Assembly (NCBI GenBank): GCA_029204225.1
Contig: CM055097.1
Coordinates: 13,006,721 to 13,070,720, forward strand
DNA length: 64,000 bases
Origin: Diphasiastrum complanatum
Taxonomy: Eukaryota; Streptophyta; Lycopodiopsida; Lycopodiales; Lycopodiaceae
Direction: 5' to 3'
Position numbers and translations under genes: made by a program. Of the stretch, positions 58,556-59,181 are shown piece by piece (within the stretch, counting starts at the first letter, position 1; each line of letters begins with the position of its first letter). Below the pieces are notes generated by a model. It was not told where the DNA came from. It saw nothing but the letters and a program-made list of their open reading frames with translations, and did no database searches.

Positions 58556-59181
58556 TATTTTAATATCATTGCGTTTTCCGGATATAAAGCCAATTTTGTT
58601 CACAGGTATGGATTTACACTGTTGACTTTGGGATTTTAACTTATGAAACGACGCGTGTATGTGATGAAACTGGAGAGGATCCTACATGTAGCAGGTAATT
58701 CCAACATCAGCGCTTGTCTTAAACATTTGTCAAACTATTTTTTCTCAGCAAATTTCTAGATATTAAGAATCACCTAGAATCACAATTTTGTAGGCAACAG
58801 TGCCCTTGCATCTTGATTCTTTATTGCTAAGTTTGAAGTACTGCAACTATGTTTCCTTTGATGAACAAAAGGGAAGCTTCGTGCAATTTGAAAGCAAATT
58901 ACTTGAAAATTATGCTGCTTCTTTAACAAAAATGACTGCAAAAATTAAAGACCTCTAGAAAACAGAAGCAGATCTGGATAAATTTCGGTGGTTCTTCGGC
59001 AAGCTTCTATGTATTTTCTTGGAGAAAATATTAAAACTCAAGGCCTGTTGGAAATTGTTGCAGGTCAGTATTTGGCGACAGCATTTCAGACCATCTGATG
59101 TATTTGGGGACTGTCCTAAGAACTGAGCATTCCTCTGATAGTGGGTGGTGGCTTTCTGAAAGACAATACAACAGCCTTTAA
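4588..59181 (+). CDS. Secreted class-3 (GxSxG) lipase, ten exons over 54.6 kb
   Basis: Join 4588-4654, 14461-14543, 15358-15423, 15754-15801, 28349-28416, 50253-50325, 50551-50712, 52110-52304, 58606-58694, 59064-59181. All nine introns are GT-AG and the join is one 322-residue frame with no stop. Residues 1-22 look like a signal peptide (hydrophobic core, ends LASTQ). Then come the WTCHRC segment, the oxyanion-side VVAFRGTQ, the nucleophile elbow VTGHSMGG (Ser175), [17 protein letters not shown] (Asp231 candidate) and SDHLMYLG (His294 candidate). Length and order match the plant lipase class 3 family, which hydrolyses acylglycerol esters. The Cys pairs ([17 protein letters not shown]) fit a secretory protein. 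Oddity: introns 1, 4, 5 and 8 hold all the transposons. Missed small exons or assembly joins cannot be excluded, but the family alignment is gap-free by memory. Confidence 0.88.
4911..5291 (-). repeat. LTR-X copy, left, minus orientation, chimeric
   Basis: Read on the plus strand it runs from TGTCGCAG to ATAACA. It is the reverse complement of most of 10004-10481 (shared blocks: CCATATTCGGTTAAG, GGCATAGTCCTAATATGGTAG, the (G)GTCACGCCGAGATTTAATTC block, and CTCTATATAATGAGG), but lacks about 120 bp of that copy. Its inner edge is followed by TCTGC, half of a split target duplication (see the inversion finding). The open frames crossing it are not coding. Confidence 0.75.
5292..8002 (+). mobile_element. 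Chromovirus A1, gag-pol 3' part (gag, protease, RT, RNase H, chromodomain)
   Basis: Plus strand. Gag resumes at 5295 ([10 protein letters not shown], then [15 protein letters not shown]) and runs with a stop at 5453 to about 5800. A degraded protease ([11 protein letters not shown] in place of [11 protein letters not shown]) lies near 6160. RT starts at [15 protein letters not shown] (about 6740), keeps [14 protein letters not shown] near 7205 and the [13 protein letters not shown] thumb near 7460. RNase H is FDLETDASG (7630) to [18 protein letters not shown]. After about 7860 the integrase is missing and the frame jumps to [15 protein letters not shown]...FVIED, a chromodomain-type C-terminus ending at 7992. 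Multiple stops and frameshifts; dead. Confidence 0.85.
8003..8283 (+). repeat. A1 polypurine tract and 3' LTR (267 bp)
   Basis: The purine run GAGAAGGGAAGGAT (8003-8016) is followed by TGTTAG at 8017, and the LTR ends GAAACA at 8283. Its second half aligns with the reverse complement of 11664-11810 (ACAGTTGGATG, AGGTGACAGGAATAG, TCTACACACC, CTTGGAGAGAGG), showing that the two are LTRs of one family in opposite orientation. Confidence 0.75.
8284..10003. other. AT-rich stretch without recognisable genes, ending in a polypurine tract
   Basis: No frame here has a domain I recognise. The last bases, ATGGAGGGAAGAA (about 9991-10003), form a polypurine tract immediately before the TGTTATGG start of LTR-X. 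The stretch may therefore be the internal part of a non-autonomous LTR element. It lies wholly inside the inverted segment. Confidence 0.4.
10004..10481 (+). repeat. LTR-X copy, right, plus orientation, chimeric
   Basis: Starts TGTTATGGCCATATTCGG directly after a polypurine tract and ends TCATTATA at 10481. The next five bases are GCGGA, the reverse complement of TCCGC, which pairs with TCTGC at 5292. About 380 bp are shared in inverse orientation with 4911-5291. The last 13 bp and an internal ~120 bp differ between copies. Confidence 0.75.
10482..10858 (-). mobile_element. Chromovirus A1, gag N-terminal part
   Basis: On the minus strand it begins near 10828 ([20 protein letters not shown]), matching the gag start of A2 at 35292 ([20 protein letters not shown]). 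With one frameshift it continues through [13 protein letters not shown] to [17 protein letters not shown] and stops at WQVR (10487). That is exactly the residue before which the plus-strand gag at 5295 resumes. It is the missing 5' part of A1, now in opposite orientation. Here the VVDQW codon is CAA; A2 has TAG at this place. Confidence 0.8.
10859..11649 (-). other. A1 leader between primer-binding site and gag
   Basis: Non-coding leader on the minus strand, resembling in places the A2 leader at 34.7-35.2 kb (for example a CGTTTTCCC run followed by an ATAAGAAAA/ACGAGAAA segment just before gag). Open frames are short and contain no domain. Confidence 0.6.
11650..11661 (-). promoter_or_regulatory. 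A1 primer-binding site
   Basis: Minus strand TGGTATCAAAGC, one mismatch to TGGTATCAGAGC, the complement of the plant initiator tRNA-Met 3' end. It lies 2 bp inside the LTR end, so it fixes the 5' side of A1. Confidence 0.8.
11664..12015 (-). repeat. A1 5' LTR (352 bp)
   Basis: Minus strand TGTTAGAAGG at 12015 to TGTGACA at 11664. A central block (GTCAGTGACGAGATGCTA, GGGTCATAGGTC) matches the A2 LTR at 34.4-34.6 kb; the last part matches the A1 3' LTR at 8160-8283. No matching target duplication is evident between 12016 and 8284. Confidence 0.75.
12016..14460. other. Remainder of intron 1, with a gypsy-leader-like section
   Basis: 12120-12350 holds about six loose copies of a CAGCGATGGA motif, as in the family-Y leader at 41.7-42.0 kb, so a minus-strand gypsy leader probably lies here. 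12722-12845 has two 74-bp units beginning GGAYYAAGTGTCCCAGTGAGCAT. A loose match to a primer-binding site (GGCTCTAATAACA) is at about 12934. From 13000 to 14460 I see no gene or transposon domain; this is likely old intron. Confidence 0.4.
14461..14543 (+). CDS. Lipase exon 2
   Basis: The exon follows CTTGATGCAG and ends before GTACAC. It encodes [20 protein letters not shown] then ILVKFASA, matching the family's N-terminal VYNHT...ILV-(K/E)-(F/Y)ASA segment. It enters in phase 1, leaves in phase 0, and has 83 nt. Confidence 0.85.
14544..15753. other. Lipase introns 2 and 3 (around exon 3)
   Basis: 814-bp and 330-bp introns with ordinary AT-rich, T-rich sequence and a 15-T run near 15610. 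Neither contains transposon domains, unlike introns 1, 4, 5 and 8. Confidence 0.7.
15358..15423 (+). CDS. Lipase exon 3
   Basis: After TTGTGCAG, 22 codons read [20 protein letters not shown] then IQ, before GTATGC. The WTC-RC-GL pattern is characteristic of this plant lipase group and probably carries a disulfide pair. Phase 0 at both ends. Confidence 0.85.
15754..15801 (+). CDS. Lipase exon 4 (48 nt)
   Basis: A small exon between TTTGGACAG and GTACTT encodes [16 protein letters not shown], the family's G-F-(x)6-IVDV-(x)-LQ block. Phase 0 at both ends. It is too short to stand out as an open frame and was placed by homology. Confidence 0.85.
16370..17280 (+). repeat. Probable degraded LTR, distantly like family A
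   Basis: 16372 onward starts TGTTGGAAG and contains blocks loosely similar to the A2 LTR (GTCTGGCAAG-TTGTTAGAGATG, CTGTCAGAG). It continues with simple AT-rich sequence to 17280. The 3' limit is unclear and no coding is present. 15802-16369 shows nothing recognisable. Confidence 0.3.
17281..18262 (-). mobile_element. LINE-1 copy, 3' part, with (TTC)n tail
   Basis: Minus strand begins with [20 protein letters not shown] and [17 protein letters not shown] near 18260-18110, the RT C-terminal region shared with the larger LINE at 18.3-20.3 kb. It runs with many breaks to a 3' end TTAATAAAGTT(CTT)n at about 17310-17285. It is truncated at its 5' side exactly where the tail of the second LINE begins. 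Confidence 0.75.
18263..18321. repeat. (GA)n / (CT)n tract, tail of the second LINE
   Basis: About 55 bp of almost pure GA on the plus strand with a few GAAA interruptions. On the minus strand it directly follows TTAATAAAGCTTTCTTTC, so it is the simple-repeat tail of the 18.3-20.3 kb LINE. Confidence 0.85.
18322..20303 (-). mobile_element. Non-LTR retrotransposon (LINE), reverse transcriptase and C-terminal knuckle
   Basis: Minus strand. RT begins at [18 protein letters not shown] (about 20265), followed by [20 protein letters not shown] (20075) and the catalytic [11 protein letters not shown] near 19965, then the thumb-side [13 protein letters not shown]. Later frames give the C-terminal Cys/His segment [17 protein letters not shown] (18957). 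The 5' end, endonuclease and ORF1 are missing, as is usual for 5'-truncated insertions. Three frames are needed to cover it, so it is inactive. The 3' end has AATAAAG and a (CT)n tail. Confidence 0.85.
20316..20516 (+). repeat. C2 copia 5' LTR
   Basis: Starts TGTGAATATG and ends GCTAACA two bases before a perfect primer-binding site. At 201 bp it is short and could be 5'-truncated. No second copy was found, so its exact start is inferred from the TG...CA rule. Confidence 0.55.
20507..20632 (+). repeat. Primer-binding-site array of C2 (four PBS-like motifs)
   Basis: TGGTATCAGAGATCC at 20519 is the tRNA-Met-type PBS. Near-copies TGGTATCCAAAGATC begin at 20549 and 20580, and TGGTATCACAACG at 20621. 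The units are 30-31 bp, and TTTTGCTAACATTTGGTATCA, spanning the LTR end plus PBS, occurs both at 20507 and at 20609. This is a tandem array built from the LTR/PBS junction. Confidence 0.8.
20683..20841 (+). repeat. Two ~79-bp tandem units in the C2 leader
   Basis: GGAGAAGGCGAT(A/C)TTCTGTTC begins at 20683 and 20762 and is followed by TCGCATT, TGCTAG and GTGA(G/A)G blocks in both units. Confidence 0.7.
21123..21375 (+). repeat. ~85-bp tandem repeats in the C2 leader
   Basis: The block TGCGCG-(x)3-AAT-(T/C)GATAT recurs at about 21187, 21273 and 21358, 85-86 bp apart, with CGTACATAT and CAAC-(G/A)-(x)-TCG blocks between. A partial fourth unit lies upstream. The array sits between PBS and gag. 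Confidence 0.75.
21505..22667 (+). pseudogene. C2 copia gag (broken)
   Basis: ATG at 21505 begins [20 protein letters not shown] then SNYSLWSF. The UBN2-type gag core follows ([20 protein letters not shown], then LREQLPN...[12 protein letters not shown]). The zinc knuckle [14 protein letters not shown] has Arg in place of the conserved His. In-frame stops at 21596, 21693, 21775, 21837 and 22128 are mostly explained by C-to-T changes of CGA, CAG or CAA codons. Confidence 0.85.
22530..23230 (+). pseudogene. C2 protease and truncated integrase
   Basis: Protease [10 protein letters not shown] is at 22540-22570. After a frameshift, [20 protein letters not shown] follows, and the integrase zinc-binding start [14 protein letters not shown] at 22950. 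The frame breaks at 23095, and within 80 bp the sequence has moved from the LRTDS-type segment to the integrase tail [20 protein letters not shown]. Most of the catalytic core has therefore been deleted. Confidence 0.8.
23231..25310 (+). pseudogene. C2 reverse transcriptase, RNase H and polypurine tract
   Basis: RT reads [20 protein letters not shown] at 23881, then [36 protein letters not shown] after a stop at 24175, and LILYVDDT, the YVDD catalytic box, at 24322. RNase H includes [19 protein letters not shown], the [12 protein letters not shown] end motif, and stops at 25261. CTACAGGGGGGA at about 25294-25305 is the polypurine tract. The expected 3' LTR is absent and unrelated gypsy sequence follows. 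Confidence 0.85.
25311..25885 (+). pseudogene. Family Z gypsy fragment: protease end and tandem-repeat linker
   Basis: [17 protein letters not shown] at 25381 is the C-terminal part of a gypsy aspartic protease (D-(x)-ILG-(x)-W/D-F/W). Another frame, 25490-25885, contains two 50-residue repeats beginning [16 protein letters not shown] and [16 protein letters not shown], encoded by 150-bp units at 25574 and 25724. No RT follows; the sequence goes to non-coding DNA and the LTR. I do not know a function for the repeat. Confidence 0.6.
25886..26253 (+). other. Family Z internal 3' region with polypurine tract
   Basis: Non-coding, with a duplicated TTTGGCCGGTGAAT(C/T)AAGCCC (26121 and 26168). The end is CTCAAACGAGGGGAGGA, a polypurine tract abutting the LTR start at 26254. 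Confidence 0.6.
26254..27175 (+). repeat. Family Z 3' LTR (922 bp)
   Basis: TGTTGTAAAG at 26254 to GCGCAACA at 27175, with matching TGTTG/CAACA ends, follows a polypurine tract. Near 26763 AATAAAG may be the polyadenylation signal. The block GGGGGTGCGCCGAATCACACC at 26577 recurs on the minus strand at the right edge of the window, identifying a second family copy there. Short open frames inside are not coding. Confidence 0.75.
27176..28348. other. End of intron 4, with three short minirepeats
   Basis: AACGAGTG-(A/T)-GCTACAAT-like motifs recur at about 27411, 27466 and 27532, together with CTTGCACACAT. Otherwise this is plain AT-rich intron up to the exon 5 acceptor. Confidence 0.5.
28349..28416 (+). 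CDS. Lipase exon 5: oxyanion-side strand
   Basis: After TGGCACAG it encodes [20 protein letters not shown] then ET, ending in phase 2 before GTGGGA. FRGTQ is the conserved turn next to the oxyanion hole in class-3 lipases. It lies 12.5 kb from exon 4. Confidence 0.88.
28417..30328. other. Start of intron 5, no gene recognised
   Basis: 28417-29460 looks like ordinary intron sequence. 29461-30328 may be the leader of the copia fragment that follows, but no LTR or PBS could be identified. Confidence 0.4.
30329..30889 (+). pseudogene. Copia gag fragment C4
   Basis: ATG at 30329 opens [20 protein letters not shown]. After breaks, [40 protein letters not shown] and [14 protein letters not shown] follow, a UBN2-type copia gag. 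The frame is interrupted by stops and cut at 30889 by the family-Y LTR. Confidence 0.75.
30890..31248 (-). repeat. Family Y 3' LTR (359 bp)
   Basis: Minus strand TGTTACGAGACC at 31248 to CCTAACA at 30890. A polypurine run AAAGGGGGACGAAG precedes it on that strand (31249-31262). It aligns loosely with 42096-42453 (shared: GATCCACCCA, GCCCCTCCTAGCC, ACTCACACTGTC). The divergence is large. Confidence 0.75.
31263..31462 (-). pseudogene. Family Y chromodomain-type polyprotein end
   Basis: Minus strand [12 protein letters not shown], then [20 protein letters not shown], is a chromodomain (YLIKWK-(x)-W). The frame then reaches [10 protein letters not shown] just before the polypurine tract. This is the gypsy (chromovirus) C-terminus. 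Directly upstream the sequence is copia integrase in another frame. Confidence 0.75.
31463..33004 (-). pseudogene. Copia gag-protease-integrase segment embedded in a gypsy element
   Basis: Minus strand, same orientation as its gypsy flanks. A Lys-rich linker is followed by a zinc knuckle (CFICEK, then GHYAKEC after a frameshift) at about 32830. The protease DSG is replaced by D-stop-E. One long frame (32606 down) gives [12 protein letters not shown], the zinc-binding [14 protein letters not shown] with VCEGC, and the integrase core. First Asp is kept (LVHTDLCGP), but the second Asp is lost (RSNKGGEY for RSDNGGEY) and Glu is Lys (NGVAKRKNR). It ends at [10 protein letters not shown]. No RT, no LTRs. 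Confidence 0.85.
33005..33486 (-). pseudogene. Family Y gypsy reverse transcriptase, N-terminal and palm part
   Basis: Minus strand: [20 protein letters not shown] at about 33450 and [14 protein letters not shown], then (with a gap that removes the YRxLN-type segment) [39 protein letters not shown] and [20 protein letters not shown] ending KAIFSW. The DD of the catalytic box is altered (VFDILIYS). Copia sequence follows without LTR, over a few shared bases. Confidence 0.8.
33660..34337 (-). pseudogene. Family Y gag zinc knuckle and protease
   Basis: Minus strand: CFVCMEGSH followed after a frameshift by VRQCP is a CCHC knuckle at about 34170. Then the protease domain reads [40 protein letters not shown] and [20 protein letters not shown]. 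The upstream gag is cut at 34338 by element A2. Confidence 0.75.
34338..34625 (+). repeat. A2 chromovirus 5' LTR (partial)
   Basis: Starts TGTCCAGTTACGACTC, matching the A1 3' LTR start at 8017, and shares GTCAGTGACGAGATGCTA and GGTCATAGGTC with the A1 5' LTR. The family's LTR 3' end and a PBS are not recognisable downstream, so the right limit is approximate. Confidence 0.65.
34626..35291 (+). other. A2 leader
   Basis: A/T-homopolymer-rich non-coding DNA leading to the gag ATG at 35292. No tRNA-Met PBS was found. Confidence 0.5.
35292..36303 (+). pseudogene. A2 gag (broken)
   Basis: [20 protein letters not shown] opens the frame and [20 protein letters not shown] leads to an in-frame TAG at 35641, where A1 has [36 protein letters not shown] and [15 protein letters not shown] follow to a frameshift near 36008. 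The last part ([16 protein letters not shown]) is a CCHC knuckle with one residue fewer between Cys and His than usual. A TGA at 36301 ends the frame. Confidence 0.85.
36304..37051 (+). pseudogene. A2 aspartic protease region
   Basis: [20 protein letters not shown] at 36537 carries the catalytic Asp-Thr-Gly. [20 protein letters not shown] follows, then a frameshift into [15 protein letters not shown]. Compared with A1, about 150 bp encoding the RT entry ([15 protein letters not shown]) is missing at about 37050, and the frame stops at 37049. Confidence 0.8.
37130..38039 (+). pseudogene. A2 reverse transcriptase and start of RNase H (first repeat copy)
   Basis: [45 protein letters not shown], the catalytic FIDDILVFS, and the thumb [13 protein letters not shown] are all readable in one 271-residue frame from 37197. 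RNase H starts [19 protein letters not shown] one-base frameshift after that gives a stop at 38010. The polymerase motifs are complete, but the element is broken elsewhere. Confidence 0.9.
37314..39496 (+). repeat. Three identical tandem copies of a 726-bp RT/RNase H segment
   Basis: Units are 37314-38039, 38040-38765 and 38766-39491, with CTCAA at each junction and at the right end. The same CTCAA occurs at the natural left (GATCTCAA) and right (AGCTCAAC) edges, so it is 5-bp junction microhomology. All frames on both strands repeat exactly, and I see no base difference between copies. 726 is a multiple of three. Each unit carries the same frameshift and stop. Confidence 0.95.
39482..40503 (+). 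pseudogene. A2 RNase H and integrase, truncated
   Basis: RNase H continues [28 protein letters not shown] and the VVADALSR end. The integrase zinc finger has [13 protein letters not shown], but the first Cys of the CxxC is a TGA (QR-stop-KACQ, 40124). Core: [11 protein letters not shown] (Asp), [26 protein letters not shown] (second Asp). A TAG is at 40250. The frame ends at [10 protein letters not shown] near 40503, where it runs into a minus-strand gag. The catalytic Glu, chromodomain and 3' LTR are gone. Confidence 0.85.
40504..41148 (-). pseudogene. Family Y gag, N-terminal part (Yb)
   Basis: The likely start is the ATG at 41148 ([20 protein letters not shown]). After breaks, [20 protein letters not shown] and, from 40933, [40 protein letters not shown] and [18 protein letters not shown] follow, a retrotransposon gag core. 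It is cut at about 40504 by A2 sequence. Gag resumes in the same family at 34337, beyond A2. Confidence 0.75.
41149..42081 (-). other. Family Y leader with CAGCGATGGA repeats
   Basis: Non-coding leader between PBS and gag. Six loose copies of CAGCGATGGA(T/C) occur at about 41692, 41798, 41866, 41886, 41957 and 41980. The same motif clusters at 12120-12350. Frames across it carry no domain. Confidence 0.65.
42083..42094 (-). promoter_or_regulatory. Family Y primer-binding site
   Basis: Minus strand TGGTATCAAAGC, one mismatch from the initiator tRNA-Met complement, one base inside the LTR end at 42096. Confidence 0.8.
42096..42453 (-). repeat. Family Y 5' LTR (358 bp)
   Basis: Minus strand TGTTACGAGCC at 42453 to ...CTAATA at 42096 (the final CA is mutated). 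The PBS follows. On the other side it joins coding sequence of another family-Y RT (KEFVWVPE), so it sits inside that gene. Confidence 0.75.
42454..43515 (-). pseudogene. Family Y gypsy Y1: protease end and reverse transcriptase
   Basis: Minus strand: [20 protein letters not shown] (protease end), then after breaks [52 protein letters not shown] (the catalytic DD is changed to EY). A frameshifted thumb [20 protein letters not shown] and [15 protein letters not shown] follows, where it is cut by the LTR at 42453. RNase H and integrase are absent. Confidence 0.8.
43516..43726 (+). repeat. LTR-X-like fragment with a 60-bp hairpin
   Basis: From TGTATATAGG it follows the LTR-X plan (GGCATAGTCCTAA, CGAGATTATTGGTTACGCC, AGGCCAG). 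43622-43681 is an imperfect inverted repeat, CGTTCTGACCC...GGGTCAGAACG with inner GGGTCGGAACG/CGTTCCGGAAC arms. AGGTATCAAAGTGCC at 43702 resembles a PBS. It is cut by C3 at 43727. Confidence 0.6.
43727..44376 (-). repeat. C3 3' LTR (650 bp)
   Basis: TGTGAAAGATT...AATCTTTCACA, an 11-bp terminal inverted match. It is near-identical to 49095-49742. The polypurine tract (minus GAAGAGGGAT, 44377-44386) adjoins its start. Confidence 0.95.
44372..44965 (-). CDS. C3 RNase H and end of pol
   Basis: Copia sequence resumes at [20 protein letters not shown] (about 44965). RNase H reads [10 protein letters not shown] (Asp), [14 protein letters not shown] (Glu), [14 protein letters not shown] (Asp) and [15 protein letters not shown] (Asp), so all four catalytic acids are present. 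It stops at 44372, inside the LTR border. The frame differs from the preceding 913-residue frame, so as it stands it could not be part of that polyprotein without a frameshift. Confidence 0.85.
44944..47685 (-). CDS. C3 protease-integrase-passenger open reading frame (913 aa)
   Basis: Protease [15 protein letters not shown] has DSG at residues 30-32. Integrase zinc finger: His163, His168, Cys197, Cys200. Core: Asp227 (VHPDIHG), Asp289 ([10 protein letters not shown]), Glu325 (NGVAERKNR), with the DX35E spacing intact. The integrase tail goes to about 440. Residues 524-553 ([20 protein letters not shown] and on) are the opening of copia RT. From about 554 the sequence stops resembling RT and stays open to 913. 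The ATG shown is internal; translation probably starts in gag, which is one frame away because of a single-base indel at about 47830. Confidence 0.85.
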   Translation of the reverse strand: MNVQDANDDAFVMSSCMLANDGDLDPWWIDSGASSHMTFHEEYFTSLLAYGDNKRVIYTANDGECAIKGIGTIPISLSTNRNVHLEDVLFIPSITKNLLSVSQMLSKGLKVEFDGDACLIKRKDVLIGKGKRQGKLFKLDACVITNQVGCVAREQIFIQKVWHKRMGHLNFKSLEVMARKKVVIGLPSSLSNDKHVCESCALSKSHRLPYTRSISKSTKPFQLVHPDIHGFSTISNSGAKMYVTFIDDFSRFCWIYLLKSKDEVYDVFVKFKNARENQFSTKIKCLRGDNGGEYISNKFKAFCDEHGIKREYTTSRTPQQNGVAERKNRILCESAKAMRLSANLDKPFWDQALLCANFLCNRWPSAILDGRTPFEMLFKRRPSVNFLRTFGCTCYVNITLDDRTKEDPSSRRGIFVGYSEVSKAYKVYIPSTNKVIVGRDVIFDEGNIPKVSSSMIDGKVDGSNILDVDEKDPTLDGGDDGPSSSQKPRRTSRERQVPSRLTYDQKGKQVVSGNYATFLTSLDEPTSVDQARKEEEWIQAMDLEYRSLMKSGTSFGRSSCVHGAMQVDGCYLAVKSSNGSGKQILFNNFDGQVEDQEVDLKALQLVKREVGNLELVKNIKGEVIGKGVMDLFLQHIEDSSKVKGAARKCCSSLLYLFYLMFEQFHVDVCKLSRYGKTSYIGEHCFDVGFVLAFLADFADGNEAMGGSLCHSSMAKFSSVELLGANTWRLSIFGEFMVIFLCQVDFEDGLVQTTWFMKSCGAGFASLMYSPTHGFPRFDGFLWQDEDGGSFMEYHGGYKATKDKGGGDMQAKVDHSHLLFVCCIFPESSELEAWWNHFIYILIDSSCSSHILICKIDVRNSEASQVDTIRYINYGCFYFEHYMIIERRSILRKKIILMMDQSSIGKNYARSIGS
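44960..46026 (-). other. Unknown passenger sequence replacing the C3 reverse transcriptase
   Basis: About 1.07 kb, open for about 355 codons in frame with the integrase; its own first Met is at 45993. None of the RT motifs (TKWV, YGLKQ, YVDD) occurs. Visible features: Met-Gln-Val-Asp-Gly-Cys near the start, a [20 protein letters not shown] segment, hydrophobic stretches ([27 protein letters not shown]) and many Cys. I recognise no family. It could be a captured host transcript, a former separate ORF, or sequence open by chance. Left edge near GTSF, right edge near YARSIGS. Confidence 0.7.
47682..48494 (-). CDS. C3 gag (270 aa) with frameshifted zinc knuckle
   Basis: [20 protein letters not shown] then [12 protein letters not shown] is a copia gag start, followed by the UBN2 core ([40 protein letters not shown]). 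At about 47830 a one-base loss, probably in an A run, shifts the frame. In the correct frame [14 protein letters not shown], a perfect CX2CX4HX4C knuckle, and the link to the protease frame follow. The frame shown ends in missense residues at 47682. Close to intact. Confidence 0.85.
   Translation of the reverse strand: MATSIGVMLEANDRLTSSNYSLWKMRMESLLEMNDVLDIVVGLEERPATQQDQLRYDKRAKKSLHMIKMNITNELLKEVGKCTSSLEAWNSLKKLYESKSTSRVLTLRRQIFSCLQKNKESPSTFVLRMKALNDELACIDESIKEGELIQVILNGLLDAHANIVQSIAIQKTLPSLMDLQEILINEEYRLQARGGSTSTLQEDAMFTKGKFKGKTKSKWSKGQNQVTKRRIDQSSSASIVASKDTLQVNATRRREIKETSKVILLLIKMV
48495..49082 (-). other. C3 leader
   Basis: About 590 bp between PBS and gag ATG, AT-rich, non-coding. No tandem repeats seen. 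Confidence 0.7.
49083..49094 (-). promoter_or_regulatory. C3 primer-binding site
   Basis: Minus strand TGGTATCAGAGC, a perfect 12-base complement of the plant initiator tRNA-Met 3' end, directly joined to the LTR end. Confidence 0.95.
49095..49742 (-). repeat. C3 5' LTR (648 bp)
   Basis: Near-identical partner of 43727-44376; the differences by eye are mostly transitions and one 2-base indel. It is followed on the plus strand by the target duplication CTGGC. The open frame across it is not coding. Confidence 0.95.
49748..50252. other. End of intron 5
   Basis: Begins with two TTGAGGGACGCT units 22 bp apart (49772, 49794). Otherwise AT-rich intron leading to the exon 6 acceptor. Confidence 0.5.
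50253..50325 (+). CDS. Lipase exon 6
   Basis: After GTTTTCAG the first base completes AGC (Ser) from exon 5. The exon then reads [20 protein letters not shown] then KDAM before GTATGC. The NW-DLY-QLD-NYP motif is conserved in plant class-3 lipases. It is separated from exon 5 by 21.8 kb of nested transposons. Confidence 0.9.
50551..50712 (+). CDS. Lipase exon 7: nucleophile elbow
   Basis: This 54-codon exon opens with [13 protein letters not shown] and carries [18 protein letters not shown], the GxSxG elbow with the catalytic Ser. The acceptor is TTTGCAG. GTT|GTAATC is preferred as donor because it keeps phase 0 and the alignment into exon 8. Confidence 0.92.
50713..52109. other. Lipase intron 7, nothing recognised
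   Basis: 1.4 kb of AT-rich sequence with no transposon domain or repeat on either strand. Short frames here lack any motif. Confidence 0.6.
52110..52304 (+). CDS. Lipase exon 8: catalytic Asp region
   Basis: After TTGTATCAG, 65 codons include [18 protein letters not shown], then [13 protein letters not shown] (candidate acid Asp) and TYHHVARE, before GTATGC. These are the family's FGQPRIGN and N/H-D-I-V/I-PHLPP blocks. Phase 0 at both ends. Confidence 0.92.
52305..54358. other. First part of intron 8, old repeats only
   Basis: Around 52975-53310 there are several loose direct repeats (AAAAGGGTTTTTGTTCTTGTT at about 53129 and 53240; CC(T/C)AAGGAAC). A C9A7 run is at 53886. No coding domain. 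Confidence 0.45.
54359..54597 (+). repeat. Family W chromovirus 5' LTR, truncated
   Basis: TGTTAGAGACTC...GGATGATGGACTAGG, CTTGTTGACTTGA and CATGGAGACTCCTA align with the start of the LTR at 54921. Its end is lost at the deletion that joins it to pol. Confidence 0.7.
54598..54920 (+). pseudogene. Family W chromovirus polyprotein end with chromodomain, and polypurine tract
   Basis: [20 protein letters not shown] is the post-integrase segment (K-(x)-HP-(x)-FH-S-LK). [20 protein letters not shown] then [11 protein letters not shown] is a chromodomain. A stop lies between the two. The end reads RFPNFLP-stop, followed by AAGGTGGAGAGAA (54908-54920), the polypurine tract. Gag, RT and the integrase core are deleted. 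Confidence 0.75.
54921..55440 (+). repeat. Family W 3' LTR
   Basis: Starts TGTTAGAGGTTGGGCCCC directly after the polypurine tract and repeats the 54359 copy for about 150 bp. The 3' boundary is not certain. Confidence 0.65.
55500..57260 (-). pseudogene. BED zinc-finger / hAT-like transposase remnant
   Basis: Minus strand begins [20 protein letters not shown], then [20 protein letters not shown], a BED finger (CxxC...H) typical of plant hAT-like proteins, with one TGA where Trp is expected. Downstream frames are broken ([47 protein letters not shown]). Near 55620-55500 there is a run rich in Glu, Asp and Lys ([18 protein letters not shown]), as seen at the C-terminus of such proteins. No terminal inverted repeats found. 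The assignment rests mainly on the BED finger. Confidence 0.5.
57627..58407 (-). pseudogene. LINE ORF1-like fragment
   Basis: Minus strand: a Ser/Pro-rich start, then a coiled-coil-like stretch ([20 protein letters not shown]) with a run of ten Glu, then [19 protein letters not shown] and [20 protein letters not shown]. After a frameshift near 57830, [20 protein letters not shown] follows. A coiled coil followed by an RRM-like NVRVRG/FLRF fold is the plan of L1-type ORF1. Upstream lie a GC-rich 5' leader and a (CT)n tract. The 3' part (endonuclease, RT) is missing. Confidence 0.6.
58505..58550. repeat. (GA)n microsatellite before exon 9
   Basis: A pure 46-bp GA tract ending 55 bp before lipase exon 9. 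On the minus strand it fronts the LINE 5' leader. The tract may be the insertion site or the LINE's own 5' end. Confidence 0.95.
58606..58694 (+). CDS. Lipase exon 9
   Basis: After TTGTTCACAG it encodes [20 protein letters not shown] and ETGEDPTCS, ending in phase 2 before GTAATT. The EVW(L/I)-(x)n-VCD-GEDP-CS block follows the Asp region in the family. Its acceptor lies only about 55 bp downstream of a (GA)n tract that fronts a LINE insertion. Confidence 0.88.
59064..59181 (+). CDS. Lipase exon 10: catalytic His and stop
   Basis: After GTTGCAG the first base completes AGG. The exon reads [20 protein letters not shown] and on to the stop TAA at 59179-59181. S-(V)-(x)G-S-I-(x)-DH-YLG is the family C-terminal motif holding the catalytic His (His294). 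The tail is shorter than in some homologues as I remember them. Confidence 0.85.
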
